Below are positions 13,777 to 23,527 of a stretch of DNA of 42,936 nt, piece by piece (position 1 is the first letter of the stretch; every line of letters begins with the position of its first letter). The notes beneath the pieces are model-generated. The model was not told the DNA's origin, made no database searches, and saw only the letters and a program-made list of their open reading frames with translations. A program made the position numbers and the translations under genes. The DNA comes from an uncultured Lactobacillus sp. (GTDB taxonomy: Bacteria; Bacillota; Bacilli; Lactobacillales; Lactobacillaceae), in contig NZ_CARBVX010000017.1 in NCBI RefSeq assembly GCF_948948975.1, forward strand, positions 1-42,936, read 5' to 3'.

Positions 13777-14661
13777 TTATTGATTTTTCAAAGCTTCCTT
13801 AGCTAGCTCAAAGTCACCTAAAGTTGCAGAACCATTGTCTTCAACTGCTGGACGTACAATTAATTCGTTGACGTCTGGCGTTGCAACATAATTATTGTTA
13901 AATTCTCTAAAGAATCCACGAACTTGGACCAAATCTTGATCATTGAGTACAGATCCACCAACAACCATAACATCTGGGCGCATAGTCATGTAAGCATTAA
14001 ATAATAATTGAGCTACATAGTATGAAACATAGGTAAACACCTTGTGGTCTCTAGGTAATTTTTCACCTGGAATACCGGTTCTTCCCTCTAGAGAAGGTCC
14101 CGCTGCCATTCCTTCAACACATTTATTACCGTGAAATGGACATCTTCCAGTATAGTTGTCGCCAGGATAAGGGGTAACTAGCATGTGCCCCATTTCTGGG
14201 TGATTATTTAAACCAATGAATTTACCAGCTTGTACCGCACCGGCACCAACTCCTGTTCCAATTGTTACATAGAAATAGGTCTTAGAATCGTCTTTTCCAC
14301 GTGCAATATATTCCCCGTAGCAAGAAGCATTAACGTCAGTAGTCATTACTACGGGAATGCCTAGTTCTTTTTCAAAAGTCCCTTTAACGTTGGTTCCTGA
14401 CCAACCACGCTTAGGTGTATCTAGGATATAACCAAATGTTCTAGAATTTGGATTGATGTCAATTGGACCAAAAGTACCAATTCCTAAAGCAGCCACTGGA
14501 TGCTCTTTAAAGAATTCAATACTTTTTGCTAAAGTTTCTTTTGCATCTGTTGTTGGAATTCTCTTCTTAGCTACAACTTTACCACTTTCAGTATCTTGAA
14601 CTGCCAAGATAAATTTAGTTCCACCAGCTTCAATACTGCCCACATATTTATTTTCTACCAT
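13777..14661 (-). CDS. scrK: ROK-family fructokinase
   Basis: Phosphorylates fructose at the 6 position with ATP, supplying fructose 6-phosphate, for example after sucrose cleavage. The 294-residue protein has the ROK phosphate-binding start GSIEAGGTKF (residues 8-17), GIGTFGP near 60, the glycine-rich block GTGVGAGAV near 135, and the zinc-binding region HPEMGHM...CPFHGNKCVEG (about 153-183). The catalytic aspartate is in TTDVNAS near 107. Family length is normal. It is a single-gene unit with its own promoter overlapped by a cre-like sequence. Assignment as fructokinase rather than another ROK sugar kinase rests on overall similarity to ScrK. Confidence 0.88.
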   Translation of the reverse strand: MVENKYVGSIEAGGTKFILAVQDTESGKVVAKKRIPTTDAKETLAKSIEFFKEHPVAALGIGTFGPIDINPNSRTFGYILDTPKRGWSGTNVKGTFEKELGIPVVMTTDVNASCYGEYIARGKDDSKTYFYVTIGTGVGAGAVQAGKFIGLNNHPEMGHMLVTPYPGDNYTGRCPFHGNKCVEGMAAGPSLEGRTGIPGEKLPRDHKVFTYVSYYVAQLLFNAYMTMRPDVMVVGGSVLNDQDLVQVRGFFREFNNNYVATPDVNELIVRPAVEDNGSATLGDFELAKEALKNQ

Positions 14662-14720
14662 TCAACTTACACCTTCTCATTCACTTAACTTTACTAGAAA
14701 GATATACTTTTAACTATTAT

Positions 14721-14749
14721 AGTATAGCTAATTAATGAAACGCTTACAA
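14721..14749 (-). promoter_or_regulatory. scrK promoter with overlapping cre-like sequence
   Basis: On the minus strand, -35 TTGTAA (14744-14749) and -10 TATACT (14721-14726) are 17 nt apart. TGTAAGCGTTTCA (about 14736-14748) overlaps the -35 and resembles a cre site with one base missing, suggesting catabolite repression. Confidence 0.6.
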
Positions 14750-14757
14750 ATCTTTTT

Positions 14758-16131
14758 TTAAGCTTCGCTATGAGTATAGTCAAGATTTGAAAAACGGTTA
14801 TATGGTTTAGAAAACATTAATTTTACTGTTCCACGTGTACCAGAACGGTTTTTCTCAATAATTACTTCTACCTCGCCGTTATCTTCTTCTGCTTCTACTT
14901 CGCCTTCATCATCTTCATCGCGCTCATCACGATAATAATCATCACGATAAAGGAAGGCAACAATATCGGCATCTTGTTCAATAGACCCAGATTCACGAAT
15001 ATCAGATAAAACTGGCCGCTTATCTTGACGTTGTTCAACCGAACGAGAAAGTTGTGATAGAGCAATAACAGGAATATGTAATTCTTTAGCTAATTTCTTT
15101 AATTGACGTGAAATTGCAGAAACTTCCTGTTGTCGAGATTCACTACGTGGTCCTTCAATTAGCTGCAAGTAGTCAATTACAATTAAGCCTAAATTTCCTT
15201 TTTCTTTAGCTAATCTACGTGCTTTAGCTCGAATCTCACTCATTTTAATTCCCGGCGTATCATCAATATAGATACTGGTATTATCTAGGGAACCTGCCGC
15301 TACAACTAATTTACGCCACTCCTCATCAGTCAGCTGACCTGTTCTAAGATGCTGTGAATCAATTAGTCCCTCTGAAGCTAGCATTCTTTGAACTAATTGC
15401 TCAGCTCCCATTTCAAGAGAGAACATAGCAACAGTTTTATCAGTTTTTAGTCCAACAAATTGTGCCACATTAAGAGCAAAAGCAGTTTTACCAACCCCAG
15501 GACGAGCGGCCAATATAATTAATTCATCATCGTGAAAACCAGTTGTCATCTTATCTAATTCAGAAAATCCAGATGGTAAACCAGTCACCATATTTCCATC
15601 ATCAGGAATTGAGTTAATTTCTTCCATAGCCGTGTTTAGTACATCATGAATAGATTTGAACCCACCACTTGCATTATCCTGGGAGACACCCATTATTTGG
15701 CTTTCAGCATCATCTAAGATATCAGTTACATCATCAGAGCCTTCAATTGCATTTTGAATAATCCTTTGACTAGTAGAAATTAGATTTCTAAGAATAGCTT
15801 TTCGCTTTACAATTTTTGCGTAGTAAGTAACATGGGCTGCTGTTGGAGTTGCCATTGATAGTTCTGTAACGTAGGCGATCCCCCCAATATCATCCACTTG
15901 ATTATTTTTCTTTAACTCATCTTGTAAAGTAACTGGGTCAATTACTTCCTCACGATCTGAGATATTAAGCATTGCCTGAAAAACAATTCTATTTGCATGT
16001 TCATAAAAATCATCAGGCTGTAATACATCTGAAGCATCAATAATTGCTTCGGGATCTAAAAAGACGGCCCCTAGGACCGCCTTTTCTGCTTCACTATCAT
16101 GGGGAATTTGTTGAGAAACAACATTATCCAT
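14758..16131 (-). CDS. dnaB: Replicative DNA helicase DnaB
   Basis: Hexameric 5'-3' helicase that unwinds the fork and recruits primase. The 457-residue protein has the N-terminal primase-interacting domain (residues about 8-110) and the RecA-like domain with Walker A ARPGVGKTAF (about 209-218), Walker B LIVIDYLQLIEG and the DnaB motif LSDIRESGSIEQDADIV. An acidic insert (DERDEDDEGEVEAEEDNG) lies near the C-terminus before VIIEKNRSGTRG. It starts 2 nt after rplI ends on the same strand, so the two are translated as a unit behind gdpP. No intein or frameshift is seen. Confidence 0.97.
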   Translation of the reverse strand: MDNVVSQQIPHDSEAEKAVLGAVFLDPEAIIDASDVLQPDDFYEHANRIVFQAMLNISDREEVIDPVTLQDELKKNNQVDDIGGIAYVTELSMATPTAAHVTYYAKIVKRKAILRNLISTSQRIIQNAIEGSDDVTDILDDAESQIMGVSQDNASGGFKSIHDVLNTAMEEINSIPDDGNMVTGLPSGFSELDKMTTGFHDDELIILAARPGVGKTAFALNVAQFVGLKTDKTVAMFSLEMGAEQLVQRMLASEGLIDSQHLRTGQLTDEEWRKLVVAAGSLDNTSIYIDDTPGIKMSEIRAKARRLAKEKGNLGLIVIDYLQLIEGPRSESRQQEVSAISRQLKKLAKELHIPVIALSQLSRSVEQRQDKRPVLSDIRESGSIEQDADIVAFLYRDDYYRDERDEDDEGEVEAEEDNGEVEVIIEKNRSGTRGTVKLMFSKPYNRFSNLDYTHSEA

Positions 16132-16133
16132 TA

Positions 16134-16589
16134 TTAGTCTTGCTCCGTAATGTGAACGCGAATTACTGCTTCTACGCCTTTAAATAATTTAACAGGTACA
16201 TTTGTATACCCTAATGATTTAATTGGTTCTGGAAGCTCTAATTTACGCTTATCAACCTTGATTCCGTATTGCTTTTCAAGTCCTTCAACAATCTTCTTAC
16301 TTGAAATAGAACCAAATAAGCGAGAATCAGTACCAGCCTTAGACTTAAAGTTAACAATAGTTTTATCATCTTCAAGTTTTTTCTTAATATCTTCAGCAGC
16401 AGCCTTCTCTGCTTCATAAGCATCTTTTTCAGCTTTTTGAACACGTCTTAAGGTATTTAAGTTAGAACTAGTAGCTTCTTTAGCGTATCCATTTTTAATC
16501 AAGAAGTTTTGAGCATAGCCATCAGGTACGTTCTTAACTTCTCCGCGTTTACCTTTACCCTTCATATCTTTAATAAAAATAACTTTCAT
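16134..16589 (-). CDS. rplI: 50S ribosomal protein L9
   Basis: bL9 binds domain V of 23S rRNA and helps maintain reading frame. The 151-residue protein begins [20 protein letters not shown], the standard N-terminal domain, followed by the long central helix ([19 protein letters not shown]) and the C-terminal domain ending [17 protein letters not shown] three codons upstream also gives an open frame, but ATG at 16587-16589 fits the family start and lies 8 nt after AGGAG. That Shine-Dalgarno overlaps the gdpP stop codon, indicating translational coupling. Confidence 0.97.
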   Translation of the reverse strand: MKVIFIKDMKGKGKRGEVKNVPDGYAQNFLIKNGYAKEATSSNLNTLRRVQKAEKDAYEAEKAAAEDIKKKLEDDKTIVNFKSKAGTDSRLFGSISSKKIVEGLEKQYGIKVDKRKLELPEPIKSLGYTNVPVKLFKGVEAVIRVHITEQD

Positions 16590-16600
16590 AAGTTTCACTC

Positions 16601-18619
16601 CTATTCATTTTCTTTGAGGTAGTCATTAATTGCTCCCAAGAGCTTAACTTTAGCTTCTTCGATTGTTATCCCCTTGAGCTGAGTTGCGGCATTAGATAAG
16701 TGACCGCCTCCGCCTAGTTTTTCCATAATTACTTGAACGTTAACATTACCCATTGAACGAGCTGAGATACCGACTGCATCTTTACTCCGTCTAGTTAATG
16801 CAAAACTGGCATCTACATGTTCAAGAGATAAAGCTGTATCGGCTGCTTGAGCAGTAATAATAGGGTCATAGATCTTATTTTCTTCACCTACTAAGAGAGC
16901 CATATCTGGTTCAATCATGTCAATCGTAGAAACTAAGTGACTTCTTTGCAAGTAATTATCGATATTTTCCTTCAAAAGTTCAGATACAACTTGCGTATCT
17001 GCTCCAATTGACCGTAAATAACTTGCTGCATCAAAAGTTCTAGTTCCAGTTCTCAAGGAGAATTCCTTTGAGTCGACCGTAATACCAGCTAGCATAGCTG
17101 ATGCTTCTAAATCAGTCAAGACACCTTCTCCACCTTGAGGTTGGTACTCAATCATTTCAGTTACAAGCTCACAAGTTGAAGATGCATAAGGCTCAATGTA
17201 TACCAGCATTGGATTTTCAGGAAATTCTTCTCCACGACGGTGGTGATCGATAATAATTAATCGATTCTTCAATCGATCGTAAAGTTCCGGATCATAAGTA
17301 ATACTATACTTAGAATGATCGGTTAAAACTAGTAGGGACTCATCGGTTGCTTCTTCTAAAGCATCTTTAGGCGAAATAAATATATCTTTATCGATCCCTG
17401 CAGCTTGCATTTTAGCAATTAAACGTCCTACGTCATAATTAACATGATCAACATCTAAAACAACACTAGCTTTTACACCATGAATTCGAGCAATTTTTAC
17501 AATTCCGATTGCAGATCCAATTGCATCTAGGTCAGGATTTCGATGTCCTTGAACAAAAACATGGTCAACGCCCTTAAATAATTCTACCAAAGCCTGAGAA
17601 ACCATTCGAGCTCTTACCCTAGTTCGTTTCTCCATTGGATTAGATTTTCCACCATAAAAATGTGCTTCGTGACCCGATTGTTTTACAACAACTTGGTCTC
17701 CACCACGTCCTAAAGCTAAATCTAAGTTAGATTGAGCTTGATCAGCAATTTCATTTAAGCTTTCTGAGCCAAATGCAATCCCAATAGATAACGTCAATGG
17801 CATATTCTTTCGACTTGATTCAGTTCTAACTTTATCCAAAATAGAGAACTTATCTTCTTCCATCTTGGCTAAATCATGCATATGCGTCAACAAAATAAAG
17901 TGATCTTCATCAATACGTTTAAGATATGAATTAAATTGTCCAGCATAATTACTAAGGGCATTTTGGACATATGAACTCATATTTGTTAGGTTCTGATCAC
18001 TCATAGACTGGCTTAATTCATCATAATTATCAATAAATATTAAGCCAATTGCTAATCTCTCTTGTTTATACTTCTCCTCAATATTGGCATAGCGCGTAAT
18101 ATCAAGTAAATAAACAACACCCAAGTCATCTTGGACAACCATTTCAAACTTTCGGTCGCCCCATTTAATAATTTTATTTTGATTGCTATTTGACTTAATA
18201 GCATCATCAACATATTTAGCTAACTCTTTATCTACTGACGAGATAGAAGAGCCGATAATATCTTTACCATGCAAATACATTTGCAGATAAGGATTAATCC
18301 ATTGAATTTGTCGATCTTTATCATAAAGCATAATTCCGAGAGGCATTTTAATCATAGCCTCTTGTTCCCCACGCTTTATGCGGTATGAAAGATTAGCAGC
18401 GTAATTATTAGTATTCCCAGCTAGAACATAAATTCCATATATTACAAAAATAATTGTTAAGATGAACAACAGCACCATAGCAAGTCCAAAAAGTGGACTA
18501 ATTAATGTCCCAATAATTGCTCCTAATAAGGATAAAACAAGGACAATAATCAGCGATGCTGTTAAACGTGTATCTTTAACAAATTCAGGCAATTCTAATT
18601 TGCGTAAAAAGCCTTTCAT
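16601..18619 (-). CDS. gdpP: Cyclic-di-AMP phosphodiesterase GdpP
   Basis: Membrane enzyme that hydrolyses cyclic di-AMP to pApA, controlling osmolyte transport and cell-wall homeostasis. The 672-residue protein has two N-terminal transmembrane segments (about residues 20-67), a PAS-like domain (about 85-160), a degenerate GGDEF domain, then the DHH domain with [13 protein letters not shown] (about 354-366) and the DHH signature [12 protein letters not shown] (about 450), and the DHHA1 domain with [10 protein letters not shown] near the C-terminus. Length and order are those of GdpP. It is the first gene of gdpP-rplI-dnaB, an arrangement conserved in Bacilli. Confidence 0.95.
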   Translation of the reverse strand: MKGFLRKLELPEFVKDTRLTASLIIVLVLSLLGAIIGTLISPLFGLAMVLLFILTIIFVIYGIYVLAGNTNNYAANLSYRIKRGEQEAMIKMPLGIMLYDKDRQIQWINPYLQMYLHGKDIIGSSISSVDKELAKYVDDAIKSNSNQNKIIKWGDRKFEMVVQDDLGVVYLLDITRYANIEEKYKQERLAIGLIFIDNYDELSQSMSDQNLTNMSSYVQNALSNYAGQFNSYLKRIDEDHFILLTHMHDLAKMEEDKFSILDKVRTESSRKNMPLTLSIGIAFGSESLNEIADQAQSNLDLALGRGGDQVVVKQSGHEAHFYGGKSNPMEKRTRVRARMVSQALVELFKGVDHVFVQGHRNPDLDAIGSAIGIVKIARIHGVKASVVLDVDHVNYDVGRLIAKMQAAGIDKDIFISPKDALEEATDESLLVLTDHSKYSITYDPELYDRLKNRLIIIDHHRRGEEFPENPMLVYIEPYASSTCELVTEMIEYQPQGGEGVLTDLEASAMLAGITVDSKEFSLRTGTRTFDAASYLRSIGADTQVVSELLKENIDNYLQRSHLVSTIDMIEPDMALLVGEENKIYDPIITAQAADTALSLEHVDASFALTRRSKDAVGISARSMGNVNVQVIMEKLGGGGHLSNAATQLKGITIEEAKVKLLGAINDYLKENE

Positions 18620-18690
18620 TGAAGTTCCTTCCTGTTTATAGCATTAATATCATCAAAAATAATCTACTGCATCATTTTATATTATACATC

Positions 18691-18726
18691 AAAAAATGCT
18701 TGCTTATCATCTAAGCTAAGCAAGCA
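18691..18726 (-). terminator. corA terminator
   Basis: TGCTTGCTTA and TAAGCAAGCA form a 10-bp stem (18697-18706 with 18717-18726), followed on the minus strand by TTTTTT. It starts directly after the corA stop codon. Confidence 0.85.
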
Positions 18727-19644
18727 TCAGAGCATGTTATGTCGACGTAAATACCAAAGCAAAATTGCCATTACAATAATCGAACCTACAGTAATTATCA
18801 CCCAGTCAAATGGATTATGAAAAATAGGCAAATCAACATTCATCCCAAAGAATCCTGTTACAATAGTTGGAATTGTTAAAAGAAGTGACCACACAGTCAA
18901 AAATTGCATGGTATTGTTTAAGTTATTATTCAGAATGTTGTTGGACGTCTTAGAGATTTCCTCAGTAACTTCACTATAAATTTTGATCATCTGTGAAGAT
19001 TGCTGAACTTCAATGATAATATCGTCACACATTTCCTCTTCAGAAGCATTCATATGAAGTCCTGATTTTTTATTTTTTAGACTTTCAAGCATCATTAGAT
19101 TAGTTCTAATTGAACTAGATAAATAAACCAAACTTTTTTCAACCTGTGATAATTCTTGTAAGTCTTTATTATGAATTCGCTCACTTAAGTTATTATCTAA
19201 AACTAATCGCTGACTGTTTAGCTGGCTAAGTGCCCTTTGAAAGTATTTCGTAACGGCAAAAAGAATAGCAAAAATCAATTCTTTTTCACTATGAATATGC
19301 TCATCGGGGCGTTGCCTAAATTCTTCAATCATATAAGTTGTATCAGGAGAATGAACAGTAAAAAGTGTATGATCGACCATTAAAAACTTAATTGGTAAAG
19401 TCGTAAAATGATCTGCATCAGCTGTTGGCCAAACTGGAACATCGTAAACCAACAAATCACTGTTAGTAATATAATCATGATCAAAGTGAGGACGTTCGTG
19501 AAGGTCGGTAATATAAGAGATAATCTCTGACGTCAAATCAAAATCATCTTTTAATAATCTAATATCATGATCGTCACAGTTATAAATATCGTACCATTTG
19601 TAGTCAAAATCAATGTTTCCGGCTAGTTTTTGCTTAATAATCAT
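18727..19644 (-). CDS. corA: CorA-family magnesium/divalent cation transporter
   Basis: The pentameric channel family takes up Mg2+ (some members Co2+ or Ni2+). The 305-residue protein has a large cytoplasmic N-terminal domain, a long helix region (about 150-235) and two C-terminal transmembrane segments with the signature GMN between them: TGFFGMNVDLP (about residues 263-273). The short positively charged C-terminus (WYLRRHNML) is typical. The start ATG has GGAGGGATT upstream. It has its own terminator and lies between the rpsR operon and gdpP. Confidence 0.92.
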   Translation of the reverse strand: MIIKQKLAGNIDFDYKWYDIYNCDDHDIRLLKDDFDLTSEIISYITDLHERPHFDHDYITNSDLLVYDVPVWPTADADHFTTLPIKFLMVDHTLFTVHSPDTTYMIEEFRQRPDEHIHSEKELIFAILFAVTKYFQRALSQLNSQRLVLDNNLSERIHNKDLQELSQVEKSLVYLSSSIRTNLMMLESLKNKKSGLHMNASEEEMCDDIIIEVQQSSQMIKIYSEVTEEISKTSNNILNNNLNNTMQFLTVWSLLLTIPTIVTGFFGMNVDLPIFHNPFDWVIITVGSIIVMAILLWYLRRHNML

Positions 19645-19690
19645 GACAATCCCTCCATTTACTTCTTTTATAATACCGCAAAAAACAAAA

Positions 19691-19720
19691 TAAAAAGAGT
19701 AGCATAAGCTACTCTTTTTA
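19691..19720 (-). terminator. Terminator of rpsF-ssb-rpsR operon
   Basis: AGAGTAGC and GCTACTCT form a stem with TTTTTA following on the minus strand, 18 nt after rpsR. Confidence 0.85.
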
Positions 19721-19737
19721 TTAATTGTGATCTGTTA

Positions 19738-19974
19738 TTAGTCTTCTGCGACGAATGGCAATAAGCCCATAACACGAGCTCTCTTAATAGCAACAGTCAA
19801 CTTACGTTGATTCTTTGCGCTAGTGCCAGTGACACGACGTGGTAAGATCTTACCTCTTTCAGAGATAAAACGTTTCAACAAATCAACATCTTTGTAGTCG
19901 ATGTAGTCAATGTGGTTAGCTGCAATAAAGTCAACCTTGCGACGACGACGGCCACCTCTTCTTTGTTGAGCCAT
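19738..19974 (-). CDS. rpsR: 30S ribosomal protein S18
   Basis: bS18 binds 16S rRNA next to S6. The 78-residue protein has the basic start [15 protein letters not shown], then [36 protein letters not shown], the family core. It is the last gene of the rpsF-ssb-rpsR operon, 24 nt after ssb. Confidence 0.97.
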   Translation of the reverse strand: MAQQRRGGRRRRKVDFIAANHIDYIDYKDVDLLKRFISERGKILPRRVTGTSAKNQRKLTVAIKRARVMGLLPFVAED

Positions 19975-19998
19975 ATCAAAGATCCTTTCTAATTAAAA

Positions 19999-20517
19999 TT
20001 AAAATGGGAGATCATCATCTGAGATGTCAATTGTGCTACCTGAATCTGCAAATGGATCTTGCGGTTTATTGCTTTCTCCACTAGCAGGAGCATTATTCAT
20101 GCTTGGTGCACTTGATCCACCAAAATTATTGGTACTTGGAGCATTTCCTCCTTGCGGAGCAAAATTACCACCATTAGTCTGACGATTTTCACGATCACGA
20201 CGTGATTCTAGTAAAGAGAAATTATCAACAATGACTTCAGTCACGTATACTCTCTTACCATCTTTATCATCGTACGTTCTAGTTTGAATCCGACCTTGAA
20301 TACCAACTAATGAACCTTTTGAAGTAAAGTTAGCAAAATTTTCTGCTGCTTTACGCCAAATTACACAGCTGATGAAATCAGCACCACGCTCACCTTGACT
20401 ATTGGTATATTGACGGTCAACAGCTAGAGTAAACGTAGCAACTGAGATTCCACTCCCGGTTGTACGTAAATCAGGATCACGTGTTAAACGGCCAACAAGT
20501 ACAACATTATTAATCAT
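19999..20517 (-). CDS. ssb: Single-stranded DNA-binding protein
   Basis: SSB coats single-stranded DNA at forks and recruits partner proteins. The 172-residue protein has the OB fold (about residues 1-105, [20 protein letters not shown]...), a flexible Gly/Asn/Ser/Pro-rich linker (about 110-155) and the acidic protein-interaction tail ending DISDDDLPF. It lies between rpsF and rpsR as in most Bacilli. Confidence 0.97.
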   Translation of the reverse strand: MINNVVLVGRLTRDPDLRTTGSGISVATFTLAVDRQYTNSQGERGADFISCVIWRKAAENFANFTSKGSLVGIQGRIQTRTYDDKDGKRVYVTEVIVDNFSLLESRRDRENRQTNGGNFAPQGGNAPSTNNFGGSSAPSMNNAPASGESNKPQDPFADSGSTIDISDDDLPF

Positions 20518-20550
20518 ACTTTTGTCCCCTTCCTAATTCACGAAAACAAA

Positions 20551-20847
20551 TTACTTGTCTAATTTTACAGTCATTGAACGTAAAATTTGGTTATCAATAC
20601 GAGAAAGACGACCAAATTCATCAACTGGTTCAGAGTTTTCTGCAACGAAAGTCATAATGTGATAAGTACCTTCACGGTATTTTTCAATTTCGTATGCGAA
20701 ACGTCTCTTACCCCAATCTTTAGATTCAAGTTCTTCAGCACCGTTGTCAGTAACAACTTTATCGAAACGATCGATCAATGCTTTCTTTGAATCTTCGTCA
20801 ATATCAGGCTTGATGATGTAAGTAACTTCGTACTTAGTTTTTGCCAT
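20551..20847 (-). CDS. rpsF: 30S ribosomal protein S6
   Basis: bS6 forms a heterodimer with S18 on the 30S platform. The 98-residue protein reads [19 protein letters not shown]... with the conserved [21 protein letters not shown] block. It is the first gene of the operon; the start ATG follows AGAGGAGGTG. Confidence 0.97.
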   Translation of the reverse strand: MAKTKYEVTYIIKPDIDEDSKKALIDRFDKVVTDNGAEELESKDWGKRRFAYEIEKYREGTYHIMTFVAENSEPVDEFGRLSRIDNQILRSMTVKLDK

Positions 20848-20876
20848 AATAATTGCACCTCCTCTTGGACTAAATG

Positions 20877-20937
20877 GTTCTTGCTAAAATCAAGAACAAG
20901 GAGTAATGAATAATATTACTCACAATGCTTGATTCTA
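20877..20937 (-). promoter_or_regulatory. rpsF leader with hairpins and promoter -10
   Basis: On the minus strand an extended -10 TGATAGAAT (hexamer 20932-20937) has a -35 TTGGTA (20955-20960) 17 nt upstream. The leader has two hairpins: GAGTAAT/ATTACTC (about 20900-20921) and GTTCTTG/CAAGAAC (20877-20883 with 20891-20897). Leaders of rpsF in Bacilli can be bound by the S6:S18 dimer; whether this one has that motif is not established here. Confidence 0.5.
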
Positions 20938-20950
20938 TCACATAAACAAA

Positions 20951-21030
20951 AAATTACCAAATATTTTTTCACGTGATCCTGAGTTTTATTACTCAATTAT
21001 TATTACGCAAAAAATTTGGTAATTTTTTAT
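20951..21030. terminator. Long terminator hairpin after gyrA
   Basis: AATTACCAAAT (about 20952-20963) and ATTTGGTAATT (about 21014-21024) form the base of a long hairpin with T runs on the outer side of both strands. The -35 of the rpsF promoter overlaps its distal arm. Confidence 0.7.
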
Positions 21031-21033
21031 TTA

Positions 21034-23517
21034 TTAATTTTCTTCTACTGGTTCTTCTTCAGTAGTGCTTTCTTCATCACTAGCTTTAGGAACGGCAGTA
21101 ATACTTGCGACTTGTGCACCATCGTCAACCTTGATTAAACGTACACCCAATGTAGCTCTTCCAGTTTGAGAAACATCGTCCACATCAAAGCGGATCATGA
21201 CTCCCGCACTGGTAATTAGCATAATATCTTCATCGCCATTGACTACTGTTACACCAGCTAAAGGACCATTCTTTTCAGTAATGTTCGCAGTCTTAATTCC
21301 TTTACCTCCACGTCCCTTAACTGGGTATTCAGAAGCTGCAGTACGTTTTCCATATCCTTTTTCAGAAATTACTAATACTTCTGAATCAGGTTCTAGAATA
21401 TCAGATCCAACGACATAATCGTTATCTCTTAAATTGATTCCGCGAACACCAGCTGCTGTTCTTCCCATCGAACGAACATCTTTTTCATTAAAGGTAACTG
21501 CATAACCGAGATGAGTGCCGATAAGAATATTTTGTTTTCCATCGGTAGTTAAAACATTATTCAGTTCATCCCCATCTCGCAATGTTAAAGCAATCAAACC
21601 ACTGCGACGAATATTCTGGAATTCGCTGACTTTTGTTCTTTTAACTGTTCCCATCTTAGTAACAAAGAACAGATAATTATCATCCGCTCCTTCAGGCACA
21701 TTGATTACAGCTTGAATCTTTTCGCCTTTATCAAGTTCTAAGAGATTAACTATTGGCAAGCCTTTAGCATTTCTTCCAAATTCTGGAATTTCATAGGCTT
21801 TCTTTGAGTAAACTTTACCTAAGTTGGTGAAGAATAGTAAAAAGTCATGGGTACTTGAGAAGATTAAATGGTTGATGAAATCATCATCTTGAACTCCCAT
21901 TCCCTTTATTCCACGTCCACCACGGTTTTGTACCTTGAATTCATCTGCTGGCATACGCTTAATGTAGCCATTGTGAGTTAGAGTTAAAAGAACATCTTTT
22001 TGTTCAATTAAATCTTCATCTTCAATTGAAACGGCTTCACCTTCAGCAATCTTAGTGCGACGATCATCCCCAAAACGCTTTTGAATATCAAGTAACTCAT
22101 TGTAAATAATTTCATCAATTCGTTCTGGTTTAGCTAAGATATCCTTGTAATCTGCTATTTTTGCTTGCAAATCTTGATATTCAGCTTCAATTTTATCGCG
22201 CTCTAAACCTGTTAAACGAACCAATCTCATATCTAAAATAGCTTGAGATTGACGATCGTCTAAACCAAAGTTTTGAATTAATTGGGCCTTAGCAATATCA
22301 CTATTTTGTGAACCGCGAATAATCTTAATGATTTCATCAATATGATCGAGGGCAATTCTTAATCCAGCTAAAATATGTGCTCTAGCTTCGGCCTTCTTTA
22401 ACTCAAACTTAGTTCTGCGAGTAATAACATCTTCTTGGTGGTGAAGATAGTACTCAAGCATTTGCTTCAAAGTTAAGAAATGAGGCGCACCATTGACAAT
22501 GGCAACCATATTCATTCCGAAGTTTGCTTGCATTTGGGTCTCTTTAAATAAATTATTTAAAACCACACTAGCACTTGCATCACGGCGAATATCAATGGTA
22601 ATTCTCATACCAGTCTGGTCTGATTCATCCCGTACACCAGTAATACCATCGATTGTTTTTTCACGAGCTAAATCAGCTATCTTTTTAACTAATTCAGCTT
22701 TATTTACTAAGTAAGGAAGTTCCGTAACTACAATTCGCTCGCGACCATTTTTTTCAGTTTCAATATCGGTCTTTGCCCGAACAACGATATTTCCTTTTCC
22801 GGTTTCATAGGCACGGTAAATACCTCCACGTCCCATCACAATTCCACCAGTTGGGAAATCAGGACCAGGAATTACTTTCATTAAATCTTTAGTAGTAACA
22901 TCGGGATTATCCATCAACATGTGAATGCCGCGAATTACCTCTGCCAAATTATGTGGCGGAATATTTGTTGTCATACCAACTGCAATACCACTGGCACCAT
23001 TGACAAGTAAGTTAGGAATTCTTGCTGGCAATACTGCGGGTTCATTTTCTGTATCATCATAGTTACGTTGCCAATCAATAGTTTCTTTATTGATATCACG
23101 AAGCATTTCAACCGCAATTTTGCTCATTTTTGCTTCGGTATAACGCATTGCGGCTGGTTCATCCCCATCGACAGAACCAAAATTTCCGTGTCCATCAACT
23201 AGCATGTAACGATAGGAAAAGTCTTGAGCCATGTGGGCCATAGCTAGATAGATTGAAGAGTCACCATGCGGGTGAAACTTACCCATAACTTCCCCAACAA
23301 TTCTGGCACTCTTCTTATATTGCTTATCTGGTGTAACTCCTAATTCATGCATTCCGTAAAGAATACGACGTTGTACAGGCTTTAAACCATCTCGAACATC
23401 TGGTAAGGCACGAGCCACAATAACTGACATAGCGTAGTCTAAGAAGGATGTACGCATGGTATGGGTTAAATCAACATTACGTATTCTGTGATCTTGAGGT
23501 TGATTTTCGTTAGCCAT
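21034..23517 (-). CDS. gyrA: DNA gyrase subunit A
   Basis: GyrA cuts and rejoins DNA and, with GyrB, introduces negative supercoils. The 827-residue protein has the breakage-reunion domain with the catalytic tyrosine in [10 protein letters not shown] (about residue 126), a coiled-coil region (about 370-490) and the C-terminal beta-pinwheel with the GyrA box [11 protein letters not shown]. It ends in an acidic tail ([14 protein letters not shown]). In the quinolone-resistance region the sequence is [17 protein letters not shown]: serine is kept at the E. coli 83 position, but leucine (codon 23245-23247) stands at the E. coli D87 position. It starts 10 nt after gyrB ends. Confidence 0.97.
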   Translation of the reverse strand: MANENQPQDHRIRNVDLTHTMRTSFLDYAMSVIVARALPDVRDGLKPVQRRILYGMHELGVTPDKQYKKSARIVGEVMGKFHPHGDSSIYLAMAHMAQDFSYRYMLVDGHGNFGSVDGDEPAAMRYTEAKMSKIAVEMLRDINKETIDWQRNYDDTENEPAVLPARIPNLLVNGASGIAVGMTTNIPPHNLAEVIRGIHMLMDNPDVTTKDLMKVIPGPDFPTGGIVMGRGGIYRAYETGKGNIVVRAKTDIETEKNGRERIVVTELPYLVNKAELVKKIADLAREKTIDGITGVRDESDQTGMRITIDIRRDASASVVLNNLFKETQMQANFGMNMVAIVNGAPHFLTLKQMLEYYLHHQEDVITRRTKFELKKAEARAHILAGLRIALDHIDEIIKIIRGSQNSDIAKAQLIQNFGLDDRQSQAILDMRLVRLTGLERDKIEAEYQDLQAKIADYKDILAKPERIDEIIYNELLDIQKRFGDDRRTKIAEGEAVSIEDEDLIEQKDVLLTLTHNGYIKRMPADEFKVQNRGGRGIKGMGVQDDDFINHLIFSSTHDFLLFFTNLGKVYSKKAYEIPEFGRNAKGLPIVNLLELDKGEKIQAVINVPEGADDNYLFFVTKMGTVKRTKVSEFQNIRRSGLIALTLRDGDELNNVLTTDGKQNILIGTHLGYAVTFNEKDVRSMGRTAAGVRGINLRDNDYVVGSDILEPDSEVLVISEKGYGKRTAASEYPVKGRGGKGIKTANITEKNGPLAGVTVVNGDEDIMLITSAGVMIRFDVDDVSQTGRATLGVRLIKVDDGAQVASITAVPKASDEESTTEEEPVEEN

Positions 23518-23527
23518 CTAAAGCCTC

